A stretch of DNA of 64,000 nt from Styela clava (GCF_964204865.1 NC_135259.1:7884974-7948973), one strand, 5' to 3'; numbered from the stretch's first letter, positions 36,601-47,480 are shown. Numbers and translations: made by a program. The notes: generated by a model not told the origin, from the sequence alone.

Positions 36601-36886
36601 TCTGCAGACCAGTGGCAATGCAGGTACATGCTTGACCAGTGTTTTGTATGATAGAAAATCGATTTTCTACGAGGTCAAACAAGTACACAATTCCAAGATG
36701 ATCTCCGACAATCAATCTTTCGTGTCCAGCGACGAAGGATGACTTTAAAATTCGATGACGTTTACCAGATTTCACTCCAATCCCAGAATGAGAAATGCTG
36801 CACATAACTCCGTTATTTGCATATGGATTTGGTTTACGGAACCATATTCTTCCACTGGTTTTTCCAGTCAAATCCAACTCCAACAT
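33647..36886 (-). CDS. TBC1D31: TBC1D31-like WD40/TBC/coiled-coil protein, 1079 aa, single coding exon
   Basis: One uninterrupted frame of 1079 residues, near the roughly 1066 of human TBC1D31, collinear end to end. Residues about 40-350 are WD40 repeats (GRIWFRKPNPYANN, LIVGDHLGIVYLFDL, TKELISWMRGHDTAVHTISI, TTSQDTAQLWDIETFERKRK). About 415-640 is the TBC (Rab-GAP-like) domain: GHGEYPEQYRMFIWRSMLQL, LSALAHWSVIF, LINWCQHWFEFFPNPPLGIL. About 660-700 has YPVFNKYPKFIVDYQARERE, then a charged coiled coil to about 990, and a C-terminal VRELRQRL motif. TBC1D31 is a centrosome/centriolar-satellite protein linked to cilia formation; GAP activity is doubtful because canonical Arg/Gln fingers are not evident. 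The vertebrate gene has many introns, so an intronless frame is unusual. A CTCAG acceptor just upstream of the ATG suggests a 5' UTR intron. Confidence 0.95.
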   Translation of the reverse strand: MLELDLTGKTSGRIWFRKPNPYANNGVMCSISHSGIGVKSGKRHRILKSSFVAGHERLIVGDHLGIVYLFDLVENRFSIIQNTGQACTCIATGLQNQSEYLIALADTSLKCCSTETKELISWMRGHDTAVHTISINGDGNVAITTSQDTAQLWDIETFERKRKLNVMTSVGIRKVFFIPQTNLIMTCFKDNTIFAWDAETLEWKYQLKCNSQADPIDYRSYAVTRNGKTLVAAGKSNLLHVYSLETLRIIRIVQMPPHVTSVKDILFLPDKFDNGANKILGVISQDGIVQFIDLETCRLVFEIVSPRDDDRITSISISSVGEHIAAITLGGSLVFYDVPSLCADLNKPPGPLVKVVGDIWKHKVSVDTGTSFDVSKFPDSTLQQTARRPLNNTVTTGRIRYNKYVEDETVRTEDDLPNGLSKSRLLKVLKGHGEYPEQYRMFIWRSMLQLPENTSAFSALVKKGTHLSYAALQEQYPIKSGRLQRILQKILSALAHWSVIFAELDSLPSTVFPFVKLFQNNHLICFEMVATFLINWCQHWFEFFPNPPLGILSAVENVLAHHDKKLLHHFIKFKVTTQHYAWPLLQTLFTEVFTRAEWLRFFDHILSNDPSFILYGVVAYCTSCRAALLRTDNGDDIKFFFHNRNSLDLNAVIRETYHLMESTPKDIEIQSLIEPFKPLPNGTAYPVFNKYPKFIVDYQARERERIKKDEIEYLRERKVAEELAQEISNRKLEDEAWYQKQEMLSEAEEKRRKILMDEDQKLGSQRMRLAAMKRELRVRELQLLDAARLRFVQHQQMKKETDIQRLEDEIQRTARLREQETAAAIEDVEIEGLELEGQRIKLEQQMAQHEADLTHKNQDKVQEYRHQQNSEAHTFSRLQQKQTDAELKSVRKWEERIAKKELQRDATKHQAEVIQQHILDTKQRERDLERVLAGNAEHRKQHGFINEKLRELLDAKDSELHKAREELVTLEKELLDAKEERIQAIGREKRNVSQYERIINDTNKEGDCEQTMMSFPNSRCLNSLSTETEESSSSLFTTDRGRMTFEEREKQLMNEVRELRQRLVSQHVRRDPPPTFKYK

Positions 36887-37413
36887 GATTGAAAACGCTG
36901 AGATTTTTATAATGTATTGCTATGTTTCAATTGAAAAAATTGAATTATTTAATTGAGAATCTATCATAATTTAACAGATATTGATAGAACCATATTGGGA
37001 CTGCATGAAATTTAGATGTCAAATTAATTATGAATTAAGTATTCATGACTTGAATTAACATATTTTATGTCATAAATTCATGATTTTGTAATATGCTTTT
37101 AAATCAATTCGAAAATCTGACAATCTATTTTTTTTAAATCAATTCCAAGTGGAATCCTCATTTCTGTATTTAGTGCATAACAAATATCGATTTGGACAAA
37201 TAGATATAAAGATTTTATTGAGATAGTTGGTTATCCAAAAATTGTCAATATTAGAACTCAGCTGCATTGAGCTAGTAAAATACTGAATACCTGAGAAGCA
37301 GAGGCATTGCACTATTAACTTTTTCCATAATGAAAATAGAACATACCTTATTTCATAAATAATACAACAGTCTGACAGTATGTAAATATATTATAAACAT
37401 CTATGGACAGAAG
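36887..37413. other. 5' flank of TBC1D31
   Basis: AT-rich; likely holds the 5' UTR intron and promoter of the minus-strand TBC1D31 gene. No further gene seen. Confidence 0.4.
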
Positions 37414-37872
37414 CATTTATCGGGTATAGTATAGTTTACTTCCAGTGGGCGTAGCATAACGATTTTTGCATATGTTATTCCTAACTCTCACCTGACTATG
37501 CCATCCAAAAATTAAGTCACTACGACGACACCATCACGTCATAGGGATTGCCAAAGTATAATTACGATCGCCCGAAATGGCATCTGCGCCGCCGATAAGA
37601 ACTTGCTAAAGCCGGCGATCTCTCTCTTATCGTGATCGTTGCGACGAGAAAACGAGAGAAATAGCTTGCTCGATTTCGGGTTATCGTCTGCGCGTTTTGG
37701 ACGACCATCCGCATACTTCGGTGGGCCTTATTACGCCACTGTGACGTCGGAATGACGTAATTTTTTTCGGTGACGTAGTCAGGTGGGGGTTAGGATTAAC
37801 ATATGCAAAAATTGTTGAGCCAGGCCAACTAGAAGTGGATGTGGTACTAAACTATACCAGACCCCATTTATC
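37414..37872. mobile_element. MITE with 8-bp target duplication and GGG ends
   Basis: Element 37,422-37,864 (443 bp) lies between copies of CATTTATC (37,414-37,421 and 37,865-37,872). Its ends are inverted: GGGTATAGTATAGTTTA on the left, and GGGTCTGGTATAGTTTAG in reverse on the right; subterminal blocks around CATATGCAAAAA and CTCACCTGACTA/TAGTCAGGTGGG also pair. The centre (about 37,560-37,760) is unusually GC-rich for this window. No open frame of note. The superfamily is uncertain, as 8-bp duplications fit hAT or P. Confidence 0.75.
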
Positions 37873-38460
37873 ATTATTATGATCAAGTTTCCAAAAAAAA
37901 AATAACTGGCTACCGTACGTAACTAATCCCATACCGGTACCCTGATATGGACTGGTGTCCGGACAAGATTTTTTTTTCATCGAATTTCATATAGGCTATA
38001 CAAATTAGCCTATCTACATTTTTATCCGCTTTCTAAGGAGAGCAATACCAGGTACGGTATTTTATATTTAAATATACTGATATACCAATGGAATTTCTCA
38101 CGATTCAAATTTTATATCGCGCTATTGATAACAGTAGAATAACTGCACAGTAAAATTAAATAGCCTAGTATGCAAAAGTCAAAATTTATATTAAAATGTA
38201 TTCTGATTAATTCTAATATCATTGAATAAACAAAAAAAAAAGACCTGCTCTGTAAACTGGAAAAGCGAAACAGTCAAATCAATTAAAATCGAACTTTTTG
38301 AAACAACCGGCAAACCGAAATTAGGATTTCTGACAACTAGCGGTATACGAACCCTTAAAATTATGTCGCAAGATGGCAATATTAAGTCAGCACTAAAATG
38401 AATTGAAATTGTTATTTAACAGAATTGCCAAAACAGTCATCTGAAGAGAAGGGAATGTAA
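37873..38460. other. Spacer between two transposons
   Basis: No gene seen. Short open frames on the minus strand have no recognisable feature. Confidence 0.4.
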
Positions 38461-38699
38461 AAAAGGGAGGGGTCTCCCTAAAACCAGGCACTCGCGAATT
38501 CAGGCACTTTTTCAGGCACCATTTCAGGCACTTTGATATTTTTTTATTTTTACAGTACGTCATTGGGATTTCCAATTTACCTGACAAGATAATTAGACTT
38601 TAAATAATTTTTGCATCCCTATATTGCAATAAAACAATATTATTTCCGATTTATTAGGGTATAAATAATTTTTCAATAGTAAAATGTGGCAACATTGAT

Positions 38700-40250
38700 T
38701 ACAAAATATAGAAAACAGGCACTTGTGAAATTTCAGGCACTTGGTCAAAACCTATTTTACAATGTATCTGATTACTCTAAAGCAGAAAATTGAATATAAA
38801 CACTTTGTATGGTTGAATTTACAACCTTTTGGTAAAATACAATACCGTTTGTGACTGACGGAGGCGTGTCATATTTCGCAAGTGCCTGATTTTTCATTTT
38901 TCTCGGTGACAGTTGCCATATTTTTTCGCAATTATTTTCCTAAATTATTTGGGTCAGCACTTCCATTCTTTGCTTTCTAACGCAAATTCACTGTTCCACA
39001 ACAATTTGAGCGTTTTTAGTATTGCAATGAGCAATACCATTTGACAACATATAGTCAACCATCGTACTTTCTGGATTTATTTGAAATTGAATATGAATAA
39101 TAAAATCTGGCAACCTCAAGCACAAAATACTAAAACCAGGCACTTGTGAAATTTCAGGCACTTTGTAACAACCTATTTCTCGATGTTTTTACTTACTTTG
39201 AAGCAGAAAACTAAAATATACACTCTTTTGTATGATTGAAATGACGTCTTTTTGGTAAAAAACAAGAACGATTGGGACTGGTCATGAGGGGTCAAATTTC
39301 GCAAGTGCCTGATTTTTCATTTTTATCGACAACCGTTGCCATATATTTTCGCAACAATTTTTCTAGATTATTTGCGTCAGCACTTACTATTATTTGCTTT
39401 CTAACGCAAATTCATTGTTCGACAACAATTTGAGCATTTTTAATATTGCAATGAGCAATGCCATTTGACAACATATGATCAACCATCGTACTTTCTGGAT
39501 TTATTTGAAAATTGAATATGAATAATAAAATCTGGCAACCTCAAGCACAAAATACTAAAACCAGGCACTTGTGAAATTTCAGGCACTTCGTAAAAACCTA
39601 TTTCTCGGTGTTTTTACTTACTTTGAAGCAGAAAACTAGAATATACACTCTTTTGTATGATTGAAATGACGTCTTTTTGGTAAAAAACAAGAATGATTGG
39701 GACTGGTCATCAGGGGTCAAATTTCGCAAGTGCCTGATTTTTCATTTTATCCGACAACCGTTGCCATATATTTTCGCAACAATTTTTCTAGATTATTTGC
39801 GTCAGCACTTACTATTCTTTGCTTTCTAACGCAAATTCATTGTTCGACAACAATTTGAGCATTTTTAATATTGCAATGAGCAATACCATTTGACAACATA
39901 TGATCAACCATCGTACTTTCTGAATTTATTTGAAAATTGAATATGAATAATAAAATCTGGCAACCTCAAGCACAAAATACTAAAACCAGGCACTCGTGAA
40001 ATTTCAGGCACTTCGTAAAAACCTATTTCTCGATGTTTATACTTACTTTGAAGCAGAAAACTAAAATATACACTCTTTTGTATGATTGAAATGACGTCTT
40101 TTTTGGTAAAAAAGAAAAACGATTGGGACTTGTGATGAGGGGTCAAATTTCGCAAGTGCCTGATTTTTCATTTTTTTCGATTACAGTTGCCATATATTTT
40201 TGCAATATATTTCATAAAATCATTTTCGTCAGAACTTAGTACTTACTATA
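38700..40250. repeat. Left-arm tandem repeats, period about 420 bp
   Basis: The block around AGGCACTTGTGAAATTTCAG recurs at about 38,718, 39,138, 39,558 and 39,980, and the CGCAAGTGCCTGATTTTTCA block at about 38,878, 39,300, 39,726 and 40,152. The second and third units are nearly identical; the outer one is more diverged. Confidence 0.8.
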
Positions 40251-40259
40251 CTTTGCTTT

Positions 40260-42240
40260 CTCGGTAAAATGTTTATTTAGACAATCCGATGTATATTGAG
40301 TGCTATTCTTATCGCTAATTTCAATTCGACGTCTGCCCGAAGGTGGTACAAGTAATTATATTTGAAGTGAGTACATACCTCTTCAAAACGCCCAGATGGA
40401 ATATTGAACAAGTCGGAGTCAACAAAAATTCAATCACATTTGGAACGTTGTCGCACTGCATCGTCGCCACTCATATACTCTGACATTCCGATGCATGAAT
40501 TTTGCTTTCTGGAAAATAATAATTGGAGTGTCTGTTAAAGTGCGATATGTATACGGGAGCACGTACAATATCAATGCTTCGTTTGCAAGCGTTGGTATCA
40601 TTATACATGTGAGAAAGTATCGAAAGCGAAATTGTGGAAGTGTAAAATTTGTATTCGGTAAGTCGGTGTTGCCAATGTGGGTATTTTCAGGGCGCTCCCG
40701 TAGTAGCCTATGTGCTCCAAGATACTATGTTCGGGTTGTGTGCCAACTTTGTGCACATACTACGGGAGCACTATTTTCTGCACAACCTATTCTGATGCTC
40801 ATTCGCGACATGAAGAAACTATACGCCCGACATATAAAAGTAGCAAAATATACACAAAACCTTTTCATGTTTAATTTCAGAACTGACATTTAGAATTTTC
40901 AATTCTTAGATCTGTGGTTTTACCTAATTGCAAGATACGTAAATCATATCATGTCAAAATAGAAAAAATAGTAAGGATTTTCATTGGATACTCAATATTT
41001 CTAATAATTTTCAAACTGAAAGCTTCGATTAGTGTTCACTCATACACTTCCCTTGTGAAGTTGTGTTTTTAATGTTTTATCTCCTTAATAAATTCAAATT
41101 CAAATTTATATCCCCAATTACTGATGAAGAAAGATCTATAATCGAGAGTTTAATACGGCTTCTGTGACATTAAAAACAATTACTGTTTTACGTTTTTATA
41201 TATTTGTAACTTTTTGAATAACGCAAAAACCTTTGTTGACTGACTACTGGCGTGTTGAATATTGAAGGATTTTTATTGTAACATTCGTTTAACGATGCTT
41301 TTAAGCCTAACTTTGGGCATATCAGCTACCTGATGTCATTCGCGGAGCGAATTTTGTTTAGGTGACATTGCCATCTCGTGTTTACCATCCTGTAGTCATT
41401 CTTCTTATTTAGGAACTACGTGTTTTACAGTTGGCTGTTACAGCATGAAATATTGTACAAATAATTCTACGTAAACTATCCATGAAATCCATTCCATAAA
41501 CTATCCATGAAAAAATATTACAGTCAGATCTTCAGGTTGTAAAGAATATTATACAACAGCAACAGCAAGTGATTGAATATCTTTATTGTAGCCGTAGTTG
41601 AACACCGCTGGTTGTCAATATAGATTTTGCACAGGCTTTTATACATTTTGTGAACGGTAAATTATGTTCTATTAGGGGATAATGTGACTTGGATACGTTT
41701 TATAAAAAATTCTATACGACATAAGTCAATTGTTTCTGTTATGTAGTTTATATGAAGTCATAGGCCAAATTACATTATTAAAATCGTCGTCCGATAACAA
41801 TAATTAAAACTGGAATTTCGAACTAATATTGCCAGAAGACAAATTAGGTTCTTTATAACAATGCGATTGTTGCTACCTGGGTAATATATTACGTCGAAAT
41901 GTTTAGAAGAAGTTTTGAACCAATTTCAAGGGTTCCGAACATTACTATAAAGATGTCGTCTGAATAACTAATATTCTTTACAGATCTGTCAAATTTAAAC
42001 CCGTATTTAAATAATACATATGTCATACTTTTCAATTAATAAAAATAAACAACACAATGTCATTCAAACTTTACAATATTCAAATAGTTTTGCAAAAGCG
42101 TGATTGCTTTAATTAAATACCGATTTCCGGATGTAGATACTGATGTTAAAAGTTTAATTCCATTTATGCTAAGTGAAGCTCTCATACAAACATTGACTTT
42201 TATAAAATAATGCAATAGGGAAACAACATATAAAAAAAAA
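40260..42240. other. Internal region of the foldback element
   Basis: Unique AT-rich filler between the arms. The plus-strand open frame at 40,495-40,893 is partly made of a nested MITE-like palindrome and has no transposase motif. I see no gene here. Confidence 0.6.
40694..40769. mobile_element. Small palindromic MITE nested in the foldback element
   Basis: Inverted ends GCTCCCGTAGTA (40,694-40,705) and TACTACGGGAGC (40,758-40,769). The same words occur in the element at 11,504-11,731, so it is a short relative that inserted into the foldback core. Confidence 0.5.
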
Positions 42241-42244
42241 GACA

Positions 42245-43981
42245 AAAATTATAGAGATATGGCAACGACCATTGACAAAACCAAAAAATCAGGCACTTGC
42301 TAAATTTGCCACATTCCTACCAGTGACAGTTCTTCTTGTTTTGAACAATAAAAATACCAAATTCAGTCATACAAAATATGTATATTTGGATTTTCGGCTT
42401 TAAAGTAATCAAAAACATCGGGAAATGGTTTTTTACAAAGTGCCTGAAATTTCACAAGTGCCTGATTTTAGTATTTTGTGCTTGCGGTTGCCAGATTTTA
42501 TCATTCCTATTCAATTTCAAATAAATCCAAAAAGAACGATGGTTAGCTATATGTTGTCAAATGATATTGCTCATTGCATTATTAAAAACGCTGAAATTGT
42601 TGTATAAATAGGAATTTCCTTTAAAAAGCAATGATTAGTAAGTTCTGACGAAAAAGATTTTATGAAAAGTATTGCAAAAATATATGGCAACTGTAATCGG
42701 AAAAAAGGAAAATTCAGGCACTTGCGAAATTTGACCCCTCATCACAAGTCCCAATCGTTTTTCTTTTTTATCAAAAAAGACGTCATTTCAATCATACAAA
42801 AGAGTGTATATTTTAGTTTTCTGCTTCAAAGTAAATATAAACATCGAGAAATAGGTTTTTACGAAGTGCCTGAAATTTCACAAGTGCCTGGTTTTAGTAT
42901 TTTGTGCTTGAGGTTGCCAGATTTTATTATTCATATTCAATTTCAAATAAATCCAGAAAGTACGATGGTTGACCATATGTTGTCAAATGGTATTGCTCAT
43001 TGCAATATTAAAAACGCTCAAATTGTTGTGGAACAATGAATTTGCGTTAGAAAGCAAAGAATAGTAAGTGCTGACGCAAATAATCTAGAAAAATTGTTGC
43101 GAAAATATATGGCAACTGTTATCGAAAAAAATGAAAAATCAGGCACTTGCGAAATTTGACCCCTCATGACCAGTCCTAATCGTTCTTGTTTTTTACCAAA
43201 AAGACGTCATTTCAATCATACAAAAGAGTGTATATTTTAGTTTTCTGCTTCAAAGTAAGTAAAAACATCGAGGAATAGGTTTTTACGAAGTGCCTGAAAT
43301 TTCACAAGTGCCTGGTTTTAGTATTTTGTGCTTGAGGTTGCCAGATTTTATTATTCATATTCAATTTCAAATAAATCCAGAAAGTACGATGGTTGACCAT
43401 ATGTTGTCAAATGGTATTGCTCATTGCAATATTAAAAACGCTCAAATTGTTGTGAAACAATGAATTTGCGTTAGAAAGCAAAGAATAGCAAGTGCTGACG
43501 CAAATAATTCAAGGAAATAATTGCGAAAAAATATGGCAATTGTCACCGAGAAAAATGAAAAATCAGGCACTTGCGAAATATGACACGTCTCCATCAGTCA
43601 CAAACGGTATTGTATTTTACCAAAGTGTTGCAAATTCAACCATACAAAGTGTATATATTTAATTTTCTGTTTTAGAGTAATCAGATACATTGTAAAATAG
43701 GTTTTGACCAAGTGCCTGAAATTTCACAAGTGCCTGATTTCTATATTTTGTAATTAATGTTGCCACATTATACTATTGGAAAATTATTTATACCCTAATA
43801 AATTGAAAATAATATTGTTTTATTGCAATATAGGGATGCAAAAAATTGTTTAAAGTCTAATTATCTTGTCAGGTAAATTGGAAATCCCAATGACGACGGT
43901 AAAAATAAAAAATATCAAAGTGCCTGAAATGGTGCCTGAAAAAGTGCCTGAATTCGCAAGTGCCTGGTTTTAGGGAGACCC
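42245..43981. repeat. Right-arm tandem repeats, inverted relative to the left arm
   Basis: CAGGCACTTGC-type blocks recur at about 42,292, 42,717, 43,140 and 43,564, and AAGTGCCTGAAATTTCACAA blocks at about 42,438, 42,863, 43,289 and 43,713, the same ~420 bp period as the left arm. The open frames here (42,425-42,607; 42,662-43,039) are repeat translations, not genes. Confidence 0.8.
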
Positions 43982-43990
43982 AAAAGGGAG

Positions 43991-45642
43991 AAGATTGGCA
44001 ACCCACAACAAGTTTATTAATCTTTATTCGGTTTTTATCGTATCGTTAGAGATCTGTTGTCAAAACCCAATGGAAAAATGATTCAATTCCACAAGAAACA
44101 GGCTACAGTATGAAGTAAAAGTGTACGGTACCGGTACCGGTACCGGTACAGACTTGAGGAGCTTGGGTAGTTTCTGAAGTTAGATGAGTCTGTGAGTGGA
44201 TCAAGACTTCTGTTTTTTAGTTGGCAGAACCGGTACCGTTCAGCCGTTAGTGACAGTACCGGTACCGGTATGTCGGCAATACCTGTACAGAACCGTTTTA
44301 ATCTGTAGAGCCCAGCTTGCTGGTTAGGATTAGAGGGCTGAAGGTTGGATCTCATATTTTAGTTATCACGGATAACTACTGAACTATGAGATACCGTAGG
44401 GTACCTATGGTAAATACAGAAATATGTAAAATCATACCGGTATCCTAACTTCTGAACTTAGGGCTCTGTGGGGAGTGGAAAACAGCATATGGACACAGGG
44501 AACTAATTTTGATTATGTTGTATTAATGACTCTTGCCTGCTTCCAGGTATGGCCTACGATACCGTACCGGTACAGCGGCATGACAGTATGATGTAAATGT
44601 GACAATCTGTTATCTAGTTCTGTAGTTCAGTAGTTAGATGGCTCAATGCCAATCATGGAATCATCTAAAGCCAAGCATCAGTTGCTTCACATTCCGACAT
44701 TTTCATTCTGAGATTCCTGGAACAGTGTGGAAATCAAATTACAAAGAGAATTACAACAATGAAGATAGGTATTTGAAACTAGAATCGTGTTCAATATTTT
44801 TCAGACTTTTGTTGCAAGATGGTACCGGTACCCATCACAATGCTTTGAATTGAGAAAGACATATTGAATAATGGAATGGTTATATATGTAGAGGAAAATA
44901 TCTCTATTTTGAAAATTATTTTTACCAATATTCCAGTAGCTATTTATGTCTATTGGTAAATTGAATAATATTCACCATACAAAAACAGGCTGATATACTA
45001 GAATTGAAAGCAAATACCACAGCTAGGAAGACAGTACAGACAGGTCAATTTAAAATCTAAATGCTTAAAATGTCTTCTACGTTTACATGCACTCTGCGAG
45101 GAGTAACATCAAAGAAGAAATTAAGCTAGCCAAGAAACTTTTTATTTAATAAGAGGTTGAAGTATTTAGTCTAAAATTAGCTTAATGATAGCGAGTGTTA
45201 TCTATCATTTTAGAAAATGATCATTTTTCTTGATGTTACGATTATCTGATAATAAAAAATATTTATTCCATCTTCCATGCAAACCCTATGATTGCTATTT
45301 AAGTATATTGAGATATTAGATTCTTCATGTATTTGATATATGAAGGATTATGATATGTTCAGTGTGTTGTGTGATTTTGCGTTCATTTGGTTGTTTGCAT
45401 TAAACAATTGCACACAATTTGTATTTGTACTCATTGAGCATTTACGACCTGTTAATAATTTAATGTTATAGTGAGGGTGTGTTTGCAGATATTCCGTGAA
45501 ATGTTTGTTTTTTGCTACTTTTTTACCCGCGAGTATTTATGAGAGCTTATATTTACTGTCAGGCAGGTATTATTACTAATTTTACTGCTTCTCCTAAAAC
45601 AGACAACTATGGTAGACAAATTTTAAAATCTGGTGACTTGTT
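43991..45642. other. Intergenic, with a cluster of GGTACC/ACCGGT palindromes
   Basis: No gene seen. The hexanucleotide GGTACC and overlapping ACCGGT recur many times between 44,120 and 44,830, including a run at 44,127-44,149. Confidence 0.5.
44127..44149. repeat. (GGTACC)n microsatellite
   Basis: Nearly four tandem copies of the self-complementary hexamer; shorter runs at about 44,230, 44,257-44,270 and 44,820. Confidence 0.7.
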
Positions 45643-45989
45643 CTCTAATGCAGAGCATTTTCAAACTGGGGGTCCCGACCCTGAGGTGGGTCATGAAAGG
45701 GTCCGAATGGGGTCGCAGTAAAATCTTTTCTTCACTCACTTATGTTAAAACAAAATATCGATCAAATTTGAAAAATTTAAAACCAGTACTGAGATCCACT
45801 ATCACTAAAATATAGCCTAGATTCAATCTTTTGTGCCAGAATATGCAAGCACATCGGTCTCAAAAAAGATATTGTCCATTCTGTTATTTTCTGTATTATC
45901 ATATTTTAGTTCCTGGGGGGAGGGGGTCGCAAAACTATTTTTCTGTGCCAAGTAGGATAAAAAAAAGTTTGAAGAACACTGCTCTAATG
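45643..45989. mobile_element. 331-bp hAT-type MITE with perfect 8-bp duplication
   Basis: Element 45,651-45,981 lies between two CTCTAATG copies (45,643-45,650; 45,982-45,989). Ends CAGAGCATTTTCAAACTGG and, in reverse, CAGTGTTCTTCAAACTTTT; GGGGTCGCA blocks follow on both sides. The open frames that overlap it are therefore not genes. Confidence 0.85.
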
Positions 45990-47198
45990 AACGACTACAA
46001 AACTTAATTATCTGAAATTTCTTATTCGAATATCATAGTATGATTGTGTATTTGTGATGTCCAAAATTGTGGTTTTTACCAAGTTTCTCCTCAACATTAA
46101 TTATATATTTGAGAATAAGATTTACATCAATGAAAATTTCATTGAAAATAGAAAACCCAATCTACTTGTTAATAGTAATTATTGGATTCATGTCAACATT
46201 TAAACCATATTCCCATATCCCCTTTCTTGTTTCAGAAAGTGCTGCCAACTATTGGTTATATATTTTCAATTTGGGCATAATATATATCGTTTTCTTTCAC
46301 ATATATATATATATATATTGATACATTACATGGTGTCACAATCCTCAAATTCTTATGAACTTACAAGTTTGAATCATATATGGCCCATATCCGGGCATCC
46401 CATCCTTGTAATGCCTTGCTTTTTCAAGCGTCAATGCGTCCTGGAGACGATTAACTGGGTTCAGGTTACCTCAGGTCGATTTTTATAATTACCGACCCCG
46501 GACTGAAGCGTTCTCTTCTTTCACGCAACTTTTGAAAATAAACACCGACACACTCAATGCGTAAGGTCGCTGTTTGTAATCACCACATTCTTTGCTATTG
46601 TACCGCCTCGCTGTAATTTCCCATTGTGCAAACGTTGGGGCGGTCTTTCCATGCCGATTAGCGTGGCTTGAAATTGTATACTTACGACTGCTGTTTAATC
46701 CACTATCTACTTCCACCCCAGATGCCTGTCTTGTATTAACAGACTTTCCAATACATTTAACTTGATAATATTGATAAATGTTAATTTTATACTTGTGGAA
46801 ATTCTCAATACTGTATTCCCTTCCCTGACTGTTTCGCAAATTGAATCAATTATGCTAAAGTAAGGATAGGCCATCATGAACGTTTTCTTCAGGTTGTAGA
46901 TGGATTGTACTGTAATAATAACAGATGTCATAAAAGTGACGGATTGCTTAAAAACGGTATAAATCAGGAAATAGTTTATATCCGAACGTGGAAATGTTAT
47001 ACGCTATCAATTCGTTAATAGTTTCCGAACTCGCTAGAAGCGAAATGTAGTGTGTTACGTAATCGTAACTTGGCAACATCGCTCGATTTTTGCTATCATT
47101 TCAGATATCTAACGCAGTAACGCAACTCAATTTTTAGTAGATTTCCCAACACTAAGCTAGTTTTTGTCTGCGTAATGTAAATTTTAATCAATAGTTAA
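45990..47198. other. Intergenic region
   Basis: Contains an (AT)n tract at about 46,300-46,320. No gene supported; the minus-strand frame at 46,489-46,839 shows no domain or splice context. Confidence 0.45.
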
Positions 47199-47480
47199 GA
47201 TCTAGGGCAGGGCAATTACTTTCTGAGTGGGCCAGTTACTGGGTGGAGGCACAAAACTCGATATGAATAAAAAACTTTTCATTTACATCAGCTAGTACCA
47301 AAGCTAGGCTAACGTTCATATAATAATAAGAAGCATCAATGCCGTTAGTTTCATCGATATTTTCAACGGAAATATATATTCATGAAAATTATAGTCCTAA
47401 TTTTAGCAGACCCAAGTGGGCCATATGAAACACTTCGGTGGGCCGGATGAGGGCCGTAATTTGCCCACCTCTGATCTAGG
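47199..47480. mobile_element. 266-bp hAT-type MITE with perfect 8-bp duplication
   Basis: Element 47,207-47,472 is flanked by GATCTAGG (47,199-47,206; 47,473-47,480). Ends pair imperfectly: GCAGGGCAATTACTTT against AGAGGTGGGCAAATTACGGC in reverse, with internal GTGGGCC blocks. Confidence 0.78.

Larger units (their letters stand above)
38461..43990. mobile_element. 5.5-kb foldback element with 9-bp target duplication
   Basis: Element 38,470-43,981 is bounded by perfect 9-bp duplications AAAAGGGAG (38,461-38,469; 43,982-43,990). Its terminal 22 bp are perfect inverted repeats starting GGGTCTCCCTAAAACC. The inverted arms run about 38,470-40,250 and 42,245-43,981 and are built of tandem units of about 420 bp. 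Each unit carries two head-on AGGCACTT words about 18 bp apart (CTTGTGAAATTTCAGGCACT). Long arms of tandem subrepeats and 9-bp duplications are the hallmarks of foldback elements, which are related to Mutator-like transposons. The middle (about 40,260-42,240) has no recognisable transposase, so this copy looks non-autonomous. Confidence 0.85.

Noticed and set aside
40495-40893. 132-aa frame in the core of the foldback element, possible transposase
   Set aside because: No transposase motif; part of the frame is a nested MITE palindrome.
42662-43039. 125-aa frame in the right arm, with mirror frames in the left arm
   Set aside because: It is a translation of the 420-bp repeat unit; sister units have stops and no coding signature.
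46489-46839. 116-aa minus-strand frame
   Set aside because: No recognisable features and no conservation evidence.
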